Of a stretch of DNA of 64,000 nt, positions 52,001-59,430 are shown one piece after another. The first letter of the stretch is position 1. Every line of letters begins with the position of its first letter. The stretch is taken from the NCBI GenBank assembly GCA_031285845.1, contig JAITVK010000022.1, positions 90,983-154,982 on the forward strand, given 5' to 3'. The position numbers were made by a program, and so were the translations under genes. The notes under the pieces are model-generated. The model was not told the DNA's origin and ran no database searches. It saw only the letters and a list, made by a program, of their open reading frames with translations. The DNA comes from Propionibacteriaceae bacterium (GTDB lineage: Bacteria; Actinomycetota; Actinomycetes; Propionibacteriales; Propionibacteriaceae).

Positions 52001-53919
52001 TGTCGGGTGATGGTCGCAGTCTGGTCTTGACAGGCAGTGTGTCGGCGGGTGCGAAGGTGACGGTGTCGTTCGCTGTGGTGGTGAAGGCTGATGGGTCTCG
52101 TGGTGATGATTCGGTGGGTAATTGTGTGACGGCGGATGCGTGTGTGAAGAATCCGGTGGATCCGGGTCAGCCGAAGTTGGTGGTGTTGAAGTCGGTGGAT
52201 CCGACCGATGGCGCCCATCTTCGCCCGGGGCAGTGGGTGACGTATACGTTGACGTTGGATAACACCGAAGGCAAAGCCCCAGCGCCGATTGATCTGACCG
52301 ACGACCTGTCGGATGTGATCGACGACGCCATCATCGACCAGTCGAGTCTGACCAGCTCGGATCCAGGTGTGACCCCGAGCCTGTCCACCGATGGAGGCAG
52401 TCTGCTGCTGAAGGGCAGCGTGGCCGCCGGGGCGAAGGTGACGGTCACGTACATGGTCTTGGTCAATCCGGATGCTTCCGGGAAGAACAAGAACCTGCAT
52501 AACTGCCTGGGCGAGTCCTGCACTGACAACCCGATCGACCCCGGAACCCCGCATTTCGAGGTGCTGAAGACTGTCGATCCCGAGTCGGGTGCTCCGGTGA
52601 GAGCCGATGATGTGGTGACGTACACCCTGACGTTGAGCAACGTCGAGGCTTCGGCCCCGGCCGTGGTGGATGTGCTCGATGATCTGAAATATCTGGGCGA
52701 TGACGCCATCATCGATCAAACGAGTCTGAAAGTGTCCAGTGCGGCGCTGACGGCGAGTTGGATCGAAGGGGAGAACGCGCTGACCGGCCTGACGGTGACC
52801 GGCTCGCTGGCGGCCGGCGATGTGGTGACGGTGACCTATCAGGTGATCGTGCGACCGGATGGTGACCGTGGCGACAATCTCCTACGCAACTGTGTGGGTG
52901 GATCCTGCGTGCAGAATCCGATCGTTCCTACCCCACCGACGCTGGTCTTGCTGAAAAAGGTCGAGCCGTTCGACGGCGCGCCGATCAACCCGTCTGACAC
53001 GGTGACCTACACCCTGACGCTCGACAACAGCAAAGGCGAGCGCGCGATGGCGGTGAACACGTTGGACGATCTACGAGACGTGGTCGACGACATCGAGCTC
53101 GATCTAGATTCGCTGGTGGTGTCCGATCCGTCAGTCTCGGCCTCCTGGCTGGAGGATCACTCCGCGTTGGCGATCAGTGGCACAGTCGCGCCGGGCAAGA
53201 CGATCACCATCACCTATCGCGGGATGGTACGCCCTGACGGGAGTCGGGGCAACGACACCTCGGCCAACTGCTTGGCCTACTCCTGTGTCCGCAATCGGGT
53301 CCCACCGGTGGTTCCGAGTCTGGATGTCACCAAGTCGGTCGACCCGGCCACGGGAACGGAAGTACGCTCCGGTGACACGCTCACCTACACGCTGACGCTG
53401 GATAACAGCAAGGGCGAGATCGCCGCACCGGCTTTCATGGTCGACGATCTGGCTGATGTGATCGACGACGCGATCGTGGATCCGGCTAGCCTGAAGGTCT
53501 CCAGTGACACCATCACCGCTCAGCTGATCCAGGACGGAACCCAGCTGATGCTTCAGGGTGAGGTTCCGGCCGGGACGGTGGTTCATATCACCTATCAGGT
53601 GAAGGTGAAACCCGATGGTCAACGCGGGAACAGCAACGTCGGCAACTGCTTGGGATTCACCTGCACCAACAATCCGGTCGCTCCGCCGCCGATCATCGTG
53701 GTTCCCCCTGAGCCGCCGACCCCGACACCCCCCACCCCGGCTCCGCCGACTCCGACCCCGCCGACTCCGGCTCCGCCGGTCTCGCCGACTCCGCCTCGGA
53801 TCGACACTGGCGGACAGGCCGCAGGTTCGGGGTCTGCGGTCGGCTTGGGTCTGCTCGGGCTCGGATTGGTCGGGCTCGGCCTGGTCATCCGACGTCATCG
53901 GCTGACTGATTCGAGATGA
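46021..53919 (+). CDS. Giant repeat-containing cell-surface protein
   Basis: 2632 residues from TTG 46021 (GGAGG five bases upstream; GTG 46006 also open). Signal peptide ends near PVAQAAPADVV. Residues about 40-925 are beta-rich domains unlike the rest. Then 13 tandem units of about 126 residues (starts near 48802, 49180, 49558, 49927, 50302, 50674, 51052, 51436, 51814, 52195, 52573, 52960, 53338), DUF11-like, each with LxxKxVDP, TLTYTLTLDN, VxDDxxxxxDD and a closing NCLxxxCxxNP. A Pro/Thr spacer, RIDTGGQAAG, a hydrophobic helix and RRHR end the protein: a sortase-type tail with IDTG in place of LPXTG. Likely an adhesin or stalk; the Cys pair and conserved Lys/Asn suggest disulfide and possibly isopeptide cross-links (inference). 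Confidence 0.88.
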   Translation: MSVMHRCERLFAVVLATLLTATLAGPVSAPVAQAAPADVVTSFVLTPSSDPTQLAGKELGFTWRITTNAASDARVTSPVVKVTFPAGCVISVNPSSVGNSTPVVTQVDGKYVVSWELPDITGGQSYEVPMVLNTSDGRCVNNEKVPVTAVVEDGAGATMPANSDAPLNFTVTTGDPTVKGSTPDMGGQDNPPVSTTYGGKSNDGGKTLSTNLDELTWVPFNYSSGWSTDPGGRDFSSVVVRNALPAGATFDPAKNPGWKLSADGQSVEYTLPGTIRRADMARLLDKLHLYLKFPGAATSQPLDNRVTLIGTPVNPDPGEKPYEATSNAPFQLVGAWAPTGVLQKYGMTTVYDTQTAREAGAAYVIEVTNKATDAKMNFLASDYSELAKNRPANDINTRNLDSRLYFNSLTFRNPIDDRNNPKRWSGPVDILTCENDGPPTVVATVTVPTGTNTVDVPLPNGPSITCVQVRGHDGATIGPEQILTWVVNTSFRDPSVSALEGGQSNQAFNTAYLQAGWDDGRAPLSGIPTAVVGMDPIQTYKPLMRVVKDVVNINGANSGGNMDGAQVVVGNVVTWEVRPFIYNVVPGLTSMDSVSLVDMLPPGFVYNPGSVRGYINTSANTVAQLGEPTIMDNYHGSGRQALIWKTPPIQGLTSSTVLVMDAVFQTTVTAEVTQGRNTNESYLLWESEPDMVPDGAGLKDKYDLNDNGNRDESLAGDDAFVIYAPPKALLTSKRAKGGYDSTFLAAPQVATSDITNGVVEYLLRYTNNSIQDVTSMTTIDALPRTGDQTLSTGSARDSEFAVRLTGPIIPPAGREADFTITYTTDPVAGRNARDLNSGATWIPTPTDWSTVTAFRIQLNPGKAILQTQVVDFTVQGALASSDPAQVGKTAFNSFSTSLTKDASAFFESGLSGLTIVDRNPRLVLGKTVDPADGTQVRSGDKLTYTLRLDNSKGTAPASVNAADDLTSLLDDVTIDRSSLTVSSPEATATWSADGNSLVLGGTVPTGGVITVTYQATVRPDGSRGDDSAKNCLADACTINPILPRVPNLVSRKNVDPADGTQVTPGRVLTYTLTLDNTTGTGPAPIDLADSVSDVLDDATIDQSSLNVSSPNVVGSWTEGGAKLSLLGSVPAGESVTVTYEATVKPYGSHGNQRVDNCLGDSCVHNPVTPGVAKLVLVKVVDPVDGTPVEPGQVLTYTLVLDNSLGTAVAPVDVTDDVSGVVDDAVVDQSSLVVSDPGVKASWSSDGRGVVLSGGVPIGAKVTVTYKAMVKDSGPRGDGKVVNCLADSCVNNPGVSKLVTGKSVDPVNGTPVKAGDTLTYTLTLDNTTGSAPAVVDVVDDVSKLSDDATVDPASVVVSDPGVTATLVGDTSLKLTGVVPAGQRTTITYKATVKADGSRGDDSIGNCLEQTCTANPVEPGVPKLVALKSVDPADGTPVEPGQTLTYTLTLSNTDGTAPAPVNLVDDLAGVLDDATVNQSSLRVSDPRVTATWIGGGTKLQLGGEIPVGATFTVTFTVTVKDAGVRGGDGLINNCLGSSCTTNPGVPKLVTLKSVDPADGTPVLDGETVTYTLTFDNSAGTAPAPVSAQDALDDVIDDAMLDPNSLVVSDPSVTATWSADQTQLDLSGSVAPGATVTVKFTVTVKPTADRGNQKLTNCLGVSCVDNPTPPQLPALILLKSVTPADGTPVRAGDTLTYTLTLDNTGGAAAAPVDVTDAVDGVIDDARLNRDSLTVSDGSVKADWSADSRSLILSGGVPAGAKVTVTFTVTVLSDATRVGDDSVENCLASDSCVKNPIPPREPKLVVRKSVDPANGAPVKAGERLTYTLTLDNSAGTAPAPVDLSDDLSDVVDDATVDVSSVVSSDSGVSAALSGDGRALLLKGAVPIGATVTVSFTVTVKADGARGDDSVGNCLEKACVKNPIAPPEPKLVVLKSVDPVNGTHVVAGERLTYTLTLDNTEGKAAAPIDVTDDLSDVVDDATVDVSSVVSSDPGVSASLSGDGRSLVLTGSVSAGAKVTVSFAVVVKADGSRGDDSVGNCVTADACVKNPVDPGQPKLVVLKSVDPTDGAHLRPGQWVTYTLTLDNTEGKAPAPIDLTDDLSDVIDDAIIDQSSLTSSDPGVTPSLSTDGGSLLLKGSVAAGAKVTVTYMVLVNPDASGKNKNLHNCLGESCTDNPIDPGTPHFEVLKTVDPESGAPVRADDVVTYTLTLSNVEASAPAVVDVLDDLKYLGDDAIIDQTSLKVSSAALTASWIEGENALTGLTVTGSLAAGDVVTVTYQVIVRPDGDRGDNLLRNCVGGSCVQNPIVPTPPTLVLLKKVEPFDGAPINPSDTVTYTLTLDNSKGERAMAVNTLDDLRDVVDDIELDLDSLVVSDPSVSASWLEDHSALAISGTVAPGKTITITYRGMVRPDGSRGNDTSANCLAYSCVRNRVPPVVPSLDVTKSVDPATGTEVRSGDTLTYTLTLDNSKGEIAAPAFMVDDLADVIDDAIVDPASLKVSSDTITAQLIQDGTQLMLQGEVPAGTVVHITYQVKVKPDGQRGNSNVGNCLGFTCTNNPVAPPPIIVVPPEPPTPTPPTPAPPTPTPPTPAPPVSPTPPRIDTGGQAAGSGSAVGLGLLGLGLVGLGLVIRRHRLTDSR

Positions 53920-54251
53920 GGCGAGACCCGATTGGGACACGAGGCGATGATTGATCGGTCAGCGGCCCGCCGACTCGCGGCCGGTCACTCAGCGAAACGG
54001 TCGATCCGATTCGAACTCCTTGAGTGTCGCCGCTCGTCCGAACGACGAGTGCGCGGTCGGGGATTCGTTCCGGTCGGCGTGTCGGTGGTCTGAGGTCGGG
54101 TCGGTGACCTCGCCACGCTATTGTTGTCCTGGCCAGGCCGATCGTCGCTCAGACCTGGCCGGAACATCGTCTGGGGTGGTTTCGGCTGCCCGTGACGATC
54201 GTACGACGCCCGCCCCGGCGTCACCTGGGCGATAGTGAGATGGAGGCTCCG
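53920..54251 (+). other. Intergenic interval without supported gene
   Basis: 332 bases. GAGGTC and GACCTC near 54091-54110 could form a small hairpin. No convincing terminator or promoter is visible. Confidence 0.4.
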
Positions 54252-55103
54252 ATGGCAGCGAAAGCCCGCAAGACGCGAGGCGACCGTTATGACGCCAGCT
54301 TGGTCAAGCTGCCGTACAACTTGAACGCGATGTTCCCCTACCTGATGAAGGGGCGCAACGAGTCGGTGGCGTACTATCCGATGACCATCGACATGGAGAA
54401 CCTGCTGACTTATATCGAGGCCAACAAGGGGACCGACAAAGAGATCACGATCTTCCAGGCGTTCATGCTGGCGTTGGTGAAGATCTTGCGCGAGCGTCCA
54501 ACTCTCAACCGCTACATCATCGGACGCCGGATGTATCAGCGTCGCGATGTCGTGTTCTCGTTCGTGGCGCGCAAGAAGTTCGTCGAGGATTCCGAAGAGA
54601 CCAACGTCTTGGTCAGGGTCAAGCCCGAGGATGAGCGCGACGTCGTGCTGTCGAAGCTGAAGGGCGAGATCACCACGGCCAGGCGTGAGGATTCCGACAA
54701 GCAGGATGACAAGCTGGTGGCGCTGTTCCTCAAGCTTCCGCGCGGCCTGCTGCAGTTCGCCGTCAAATTGCTGGAGTGGTACGACTTCTACGTCGACACT
54801 CCGGGGTTCCTGCGTGGCATCGATCCGCTGCGCTGCAGCGCGTACGTCGCCAATGTCGGTTCGGTCGGACTGGGCGCGCCCTACCATCACCTGTTCGAGT
54901 GGGGCACCTGCTCACTGTTCGTCTGTATCGGCAAGGTGACCCCGACGGTGGTGGTCGGCGACGATGGTGCTCCGACGGTCCGGCGCTGCGCCGAGATCCG
55001 GATCACGTTGGACGAGCGTATCGCTGACGGTTTTTATGACGCCAAAGCCTTGGAGCTATTTCATCGCTACATGGATGATCCGTCATTGTTGGAGCAGATC
55101 TAA
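54252..55103 (+). CDS. CAT/E2-like acyltransferase
   Basis: 283 residues related to the catalytic domain of 2-oxoacid dehydrogenase E2 and chloramphenicol acetyltransferase: FPYLMKGRNESVAYYPMTID, FQAFMLALVKILRERPTLNR, and SAYVANVGSVGLGAPYHHLF. No lipoyl or E1/E3-binding domain is present, and the standard HHXXXDG is not seen in its usual form. GGAGG lies five bases before the ATG. The next gene encodes an acyl-activating ligase, so it may move an activated acyl group to an unknown acceptor. Confidence 0.72.
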   Translation: MAAKARKTRGDRYDASLVKLPYNLNAMFPYLMKGRNESVAYYPMTIDMENLLTYIEANKGTDKEITIFQAFMLALVKILRERPTLNRYIIGRRMYQRRDVVFSFVARKKFVEDSEETNVLVRVKPEDERDVVLSKLKGEITTARREDSDKQDDKLVALFLKLPRGLLQFAVKLLEWYDFYVDTPGFLRGIDPLRCSAYVANVGSVGLGAPYHHLFEWGTCSLFVCIGKVTPTVVVGDDGAPTVRRCAEIRITLDERIADGFYDAKALELFHRYMDDPSLLEQI

Positions 55104-55263
55104 CCGCGACGTCGAGAGGGCGAGCCGGTGGCCAAAGGGCTCGATCCACGGAAGATGGTTAGTCTATCTAAGCTGTTTTTGCTACAATCTGCTGTGATCC
55201 TCCGCAAGCGAATCGGCGCTCAGTTCGGTTGGCTTTCACCCCGTCCAGAGGAAGGGAAGTCTG

Positions 55264-57051
55264 ATGACGACCAGCAGGCCTTGGCTCAAGGTGTATTCCG
55301 AGTTGGGCATTGATGACGACTTCCACGTTCCTGACGCCACGATGTATCAGATGCTGGCCCAGGCCGGTGCCACGTGGCCCGACAAGTCCGCGTTCTTCTA
55401 TCTGGGCAAGCGGATGACCTATCAGGATCTGCTGAGCGAGGTCGACGCGTGCGCGGCCGCTTTCGTCGCGATGGGGATCGGCGCCCGCGACTCCGTGGTG
55501 TTGTCCTTGCCGAACGTTCCTGCTGTCGTGATCTGTTTCTACGCCCTGAACAAGATCGGCGCTCGGGCGGTCATGACCCATCCGCTGTCATCGCCGACCG
55601 AGCTCAAACACTACATCGGTGTGTCAGAAAGCCAGTGGGCGGTGACGATGGACATGTTCTATCCGGTCTTCCGCGACTTGGCTGACCAGTCTGGTTTGAA
55701 GAAGATCGTGATCGCGAAGTTCTCCGACTACCTGTCGAAGACGATGAAGCTGGGCTTCGCGGTCACCAAGGGCCGCAAGATCCCTTCTGTTCCAGGCAAA
55801 GACTCCCGCGTGCTCATGTGGAAGGATTTCCTCGCTCAGGGTGAGACTGGCGAGTCCACTCGACGTTGGCGGTGGGGTGGTCACGGTGACGAGGCCCAGG
55901 GGGCCGGTGAGGCCGGGTCGCCCAGTGGCGAGGGATACCAGCGCCCGATCACTCCCGACGAGACGGCGGTGATCCTGTTCAGCGGTGGGACCACCAATTT
56001 GCCGAAAGGCATCGAGTTGTCTTCGGCCAACTTCAACGCTTTGGCCGTGTCGATGAAGAAGATCACCGGGCTTCAAGTCCAAGACTCGATCCTGGCGATC
56101 TTGCCCGCTTTCCATGGCTTCGGTCTGGGGTTGTGCATCCACACGCCGGTCTGCTTGGGGGCGTACTTCATTCTCGTTCCCGAGTTCTCGACCGAGATCT
56201 ACATCAACAATCTCATCAAGTACGAGCCGTCGTTCATCGCCGGGGTGCCGACGCTCTATCAGGCGTTGATGAGTAATCCGAAGTTCGAGAAAGTACGTTT
56301 CGACAAGCTGAAGGGCGCGTACTCCGGCGGTGACATGCTCAGCGCGGATCTGAAGGCCCGTTTCGATCAGATGATCATCAACCAGGGCAGTCAGACGGAG
56401 TTGATCGAAGGCTACGGCCTGACGGAGTGTGTCACGGCGTGTGTGGTGTCGCCGCGTCTGCATTATCGCGACAACTCGATGGGGATCCCGATCCCTGGGA
56501 TGGATGTGAAGGTCGCTCTGTCGGCCACTGGCGAGGAAGTGCCGTATGGCCAGGAGGGTGAGATCTGCATCACCGGTCCGACGCTGATGCAGGGCTACAT
56601 CCAAGACCCCGAGGCGACGGCCCACACGCTGCGGGTTCACGCCGATGGGCGGACCTGGCTGCATTCTGGCGACATTGGGACGATGGACGAGGATGGCTAT
56701 CTCTACTTCATGGGCCGGATGAAGCGCATCATCAAGGTCTCTGGGGTGTCGGTCTACCCGATGCAGGTCGAGCAGGTTTTGGAGGCTCATCCGCTGGTCA
56801 GTCGCGCGTGTGTCATCGGCTTGCCGGATGAATACCAGATGTCGTCGGTCAAGGCTTTCGTTCTGCTGGCTGATGGCTCGACCGGCTCTGACGCTCAACG
56901 TGCGGAACTGATCGCGTACTGCAAGAAACATCTGATCAAGTGGGCGGTTCCTCGCCAGATCGAGTTTCGGACCGAGTTGCCGACGACCCGGGTGGGCAAG
57001 ATCGCTTACACCGAGTTGGAGCATGAGGAGGCGGCGAAGCTCGCCGGTTAG
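55264..57051 (+). CDS. AMP-forming acyl-CoA synthetase/ligase
   Basis: 595 residues of the adenylate-forming family. P-loop ILFSGGTTNLPKG (core position usually SSGTTGLPKG), A5-type motif EGYGLTECVTA, A7 WLHSGDIGTMDEDGYLYF, A8 GRMKRIIKVSGVSVYP, and A10 Lys in TRVGKIAYTEL. A Gly/Glu-rich insertion (about 195-230) precedes the P-loop. It probably activates a carboxylic acid for the acyltransferase encoded upstream; the 160-base gap (55104-55263) has a TACAAT-like -10 but no clear terminator. Confidence 0.88.
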   Translation: MTTSRPWLKVYSELGIDDDFHVPDATMYQMLAQAGATWPDKSAFFYLGKRMTYQDLLSEVDACAAAFVAMGIGARDSVVLSLPNVPAVVICFYALNKIGARAVMTHPLSSPTELKHYIGVSESQWAVTMDMFYPVFRDLADQSGLKKIVIAKFSDYLSKTMKLGFAVTKGRKIPSVPGKDSRVLMWKDFLAQGETGESTRRWRWGGHGDEAQGAGEAGSPSGEGYQRPITPDETAVILFSGGTTNLPKGIELSSANFNALAVSMKKITGLQVQDSILAILPAFHGFGLGLCIHTPVCLGAYFILVPEFSTEIYINNLIKYEPSFIAGVPTLYQALMSNPKFEKVRFDKLKGAYSGGDMLSADLKARFDQMIINQGSQTELIEGYGLTECVTACVVSPRLHYRDNSMGIPIPGMDVKVALSATGEEVPYGQEGEICITGPTLMQGYIQDPEATAHTLRVHADGRTWLHSGDIGTMDEDGYLYFMGRMKRIIKVSGVSVYPMQVEQVLEAHPLVSRACVIGLPDEYQMSSVKAFVLLADGSTGSDAQRAELIAYCKKHLIKWAVPRQIEFRTELPTTRVGKIAYTELEHEEAAKLAG

Positions 57052-57052
57052 C

Positions 57053-57601
57053 TCAGGCAGGTGTGTCCAAGCTGAAGTGAGCTGTGGGAATGGCTTGCCA
57101 GGCCGGCAGAATCTCGTCGATGATGAACACCCCGAGCGTACGGGCGTCTTCGTAGGTGGCGTTCGGGCTCAGTGAGATCAGGTCGGCCCGACTCGCCCAG
57201 ACGAACTGGTCTGATTCGCCAGGCCCGACCGGGTGGCGAGGCTCTTGGTCAGCGATGAACCCGAAGGCCAGATCGGTGTGAAAATGGGTGCTGCCTGATC
57301 CGTAGGGGAAACTGCGCAGGCAGATCGGCTGGGGATGAAGCACATCGCCGGGCAGCGCTGGCGGGCGGATCATCGGTTGAAGGATCTGGAGTTGGTCCAG
57401 GTCGAAGCCGGTCTCTTCGACCAGTTCGTGGGCGACGCACTGCCATGGCGTCTCGGTCAGTTCCACATGTCCGCCAGGTTGCATCAGCTTGTGCAAGACC
57501 TTGTGCTGATGCAGCAGCAGGCGCGGCTCGGGCTGGGTGGAGATGACGTACATGCTGACGGTCAGGTCATATTGGCCTGGCTCGGTGTGAAGATGGGCCA
57601 T
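57053..57601 (-). CDS. NUDIX hydrolase
   Basis: 182 residues. The Nudix box reads GHVELTETPWQCVAHELVEE followed by TGF, with His where Arg usually begins REXXEEXGU. YDLTVSMYVISTQPEPRLLL and HKVLHKLMQPGGHVE match NTP-pyrophosphohydrolase-type members. It faces the AMP ligase with one base between stops. The ATG at 57601 is the first plausible start; the frame extends to 57709 into the operator region. Confidence 0.85.
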   Translation of the reverse strand: MAHLHTEPGQYDLTVSMYVISTQPEPRLLLHQHKVLHKLMQPGGHVELTETPWQCVAHELVEETGFDLDQLQILQPMIRPPALPGDVLHPQPICLRSFPYGSGSTHFHTDLAFGFIADQEPRHPVGPGESDQFVWASRADLISLSPNATYEDARTLGVFIIDEILPAWQAIPTAHFSLDTPA

Positions 57602-57704
57602 CAGCGACCGGCGTCCATGACGACCGGGTGACCAAGGTTTGTCATGGTGGCATCGTAGTCCCTGCGGAGTCGTTTCGGCGATGGACGAGGGATCGGGTAA
57701 GATC

Positions 57705-57730
57705 GTCATATACCCCCTGGGGTATATGAC
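57705..57730. promoter_or_regulatory. Perfect 26-bp palindrome, CsoR/CstR-type operator
   Basis: Twelve-base arms (core ATATACCCC and GGGGTATAT) flank a CT centre. C4/G4 tracts beside AT-rich ends are typical of CsoR-family sites. It sits 13 bases before the rhodanese start; TAAGAT at 57698-57703 may be its -10. A persulfide- or copper-sensing repressor is expected elsewhere in the genome. Confidence 0.75.
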
Positions 57731-57742
57731 AGAGAGGATGTC

Positions 57743-58153
57743 ATGGTGGGAAATGCGAGTTCAGTTCGACTCTGGGAGCCGGTGACGCGTGTCGTCGCGA
57801 CGATCATGGGGCTCGCGGTCGCTACCGTGGCCGCGCTGGTCTTGTTGGCCGGATGTTCCTCACCGACGCCGATCGACGTCGAGTCGGCCACCGTCATCGA
57901 CGTGCGAACCCCTGATGAGTACGCCCAAGGCCACCTTGACGGCGCGATCAACCTCGATGTTCAGGCCTCGGATTTCTCGTCGCAGATCGCTGACCTCGCC
58001 CGCGACGGACGCTATGTGGTGTATTGCCGTTCAGGGGTACGAGCCGGAACGGCGGTCGCCTTGATGACCGACGCCGGATTCACCGACGTCGTCAGCGCAG
58101 GAGGAATGCAGGCCGCCAGCCAATCCACCGGCTTGGAGATCGTGGCGTCATGA
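57743..58153 (+). CDS. Rhodanese-domain lipoprotein
   Basis: 136 residues. Hydrophobic segment and lipobox VLLAGCSS at about 31-38, then a single rhodanese domain: TVIDVRTPDEYAQGHLDGAI and active-site loop VVYCRSGVRAG. Transfers sulfane sulfur outside the membrane. The CsoR/CstR-type operator upstream suggests induction by reactive sulfur species, in line with persulfide-control genes in other Gram-positives. Confidence 0.9.
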   Translation: MVGNASSVRLWEPVTRVVATIMGLAVATVAALVLLAGCSSPTPIDVESATVIDVRTPDEYAQGHLDGAINLDVQASDFSSQIADLARDGRYVVYCRSGVRAGTAVALMTDAGFTDVVSAGGMQAASQSTGLEIVAS

Positions 58154-58196
58154 TATCCATGAACCGCCTCTTGAATGATGGCTTACAGTTGTCATT

Positions 58197-58940
58197 GTGT
58201 CTAGTCGATGGTTTGAGTATTTCTGGACCTGTCCGGCGGCGGGAACCCCCGCTGAGCTAGCGTTCAGACAGTTCTCGGTGGCGCATCTGGTTACCTTGGT
58301 CGGGTTGGCGATCGGAATCGCGGTTTTGGTGCGGGCCTACGGCCGTACTGGGACTGCTCGGCGCTTGGTGATGCGCCGAGTCGTGGGGATCTCAGCTTTC
58401 GGCCTGGAGGTTTTTCGCGAAGTGGCGTACGCAGTGCAGGGATTCTACGAACCCGCTCTGATGCCACTGCACCTTTGCGCGGTGGCGACGATCTGTGCCG
58501 GCATCGACGCTGTCAAAGCGAACTCGTGGAGCCGGGAGTATCTCTACGCCCTCGGATTGTGGGGTCCGGCCTGCGCGCTGCTATTCCCGGATTGGGCCGG
58601 TCAGCCATGGTTCAACCTCTACACCTGGCAAGCCTTCGTCATTCACGCGTTGCTCATCGCCTACATCCTGATGATCCTTGTCAGTGGCGAATTCCGCCCC
58701 GACCCGCGTCGACTGTGGAAGGCGGTGGTGATCATGGTGGCCGCGATCGCCGCTTCGGTGTGGGCGAACCACGTTTGGGGCACCAACTTCTGGTTCCTCA
58801 ACGTCGGTTCACCCGGCTCGCCATTGGAGCCCATCCAGCAGCTCACCGGCCCGTGGTACATTCCCGTCCTCGTGGCGTTGTTGGCGATCATCTGGACAGT
58901 GATGTACCTGCCGTGGCGCCGTAGAGTCTCGAGGTCATAG
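58197..58940 (+). CDS. YwaF/TIGR02206-like membrane protein
   Basis: 247 residues from GTG 58197 with six or seven membrane helices. Conserved stretches: LMPLHLCAVATICAGIDAVK, FNLYTWQAFVIHALLIAYIL, WGTNFWFLNVGSPGSPLEPI, GPWYIPVLVALLAIIW. Function unknown. No RBS; a TACAGT seven bases upstream suggests a leaderless transcript. Confidence 0.8.
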   Translation: MSSRWFEYFWTCPAAGTPAELAFRQFSVAHLVTLVGLAIGIAVLVRAYGRTGTARRLVMRRVVGISAFGLEVFREVAYAVQGFYEPALMPLHLCAVATICAGIDAVKANSWSREYLYALGLWGPACALLFPDWAGQPWFNLYTWQAFVIHALLIAYILMILVSGEFRPDPRRLWKAVVIMVAAIAASVWANHVWGTNFWFLNVGSPGSPLEPIQQLTGPWYIPVLVALLAIIWTVMYLPWRRRVSRS

Positions 58941-59205
58941 TCTGAATGCGCGCAGGAGCTAGTGGCGATCGAAAGTCGCACACCAAGCCCATAATCCTGT
59001 AATCTGATTGTTGGCTGCCTATGTGGGCTTCACCGGCCTTGATCCACCGCCTGCTGACGCATCAACACACGTAACGTGTCTGGCGAAGTATTCACCTGCG
59101 AACCGATCCGGGTATGCTCCGAAGCGGCCACGCCAACCGCCCCAGCTCTCCAAGGCAATGACAGGTCAGCTTGGCACGAGTCACAGTGGCTTGCATTCGC
59201 TTTCG

Positions 59206-59430
59206 CTAGGCTGGAATTTGTCTCTTCGCGTCGAGAAGCTCGATCGATGCGAGTCGCCCTTCGGATGTGAACGCCACAGTGGCAATGACACGCCCGGCGG
59301 CTTCGATGGGGTAGACATACGCCTCTGACCCAGCAGCAATCTCGCCAAACGAAACCGTCGCCGCGTTGATATCATCGTCAACGGTAAGTAACGCCGACAA
59401 TGGGTACTGAGGAAGAGATGAGTGAATCAT
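59206..59430 (-). CDS. Small hypothetical protein
   Basis: 74 residues: MIHSSLPQYPLSALLTVDDD, then a beta-rich GSEAYVYPIEAAGRVIATVA. Overlaps the end of the secreted-protein gene by 53 bases. AGGA directly abuts the ATG, so TTG 59445 may be used instead. 58941-59205 holds nothing I can support. Confidence 0.55.
   Translation of the reverse strand: MIHSSLPQYPLSALLTVDDDINAATVSFGEIAAGSEAYVYPIEAAGRVIATVAFTSEGRLASIELLDAKRQIPA

Noticed and set aside
50890..52719. 609-codon open frame on the minus strand inside the giant surface-protein gene (also 46729-47925 and 49345-50163)
   Set aside because: Antisense shadows. Their proteins are His/Arg-rich repeats mirroring the sense repeats, with no RBS or domain.
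55128..55313. 61-codon plus-strand frame before the AMP ligase
   Set aside because: Overlaps the ligase start in another frame and contains its RBS; no conserved features.
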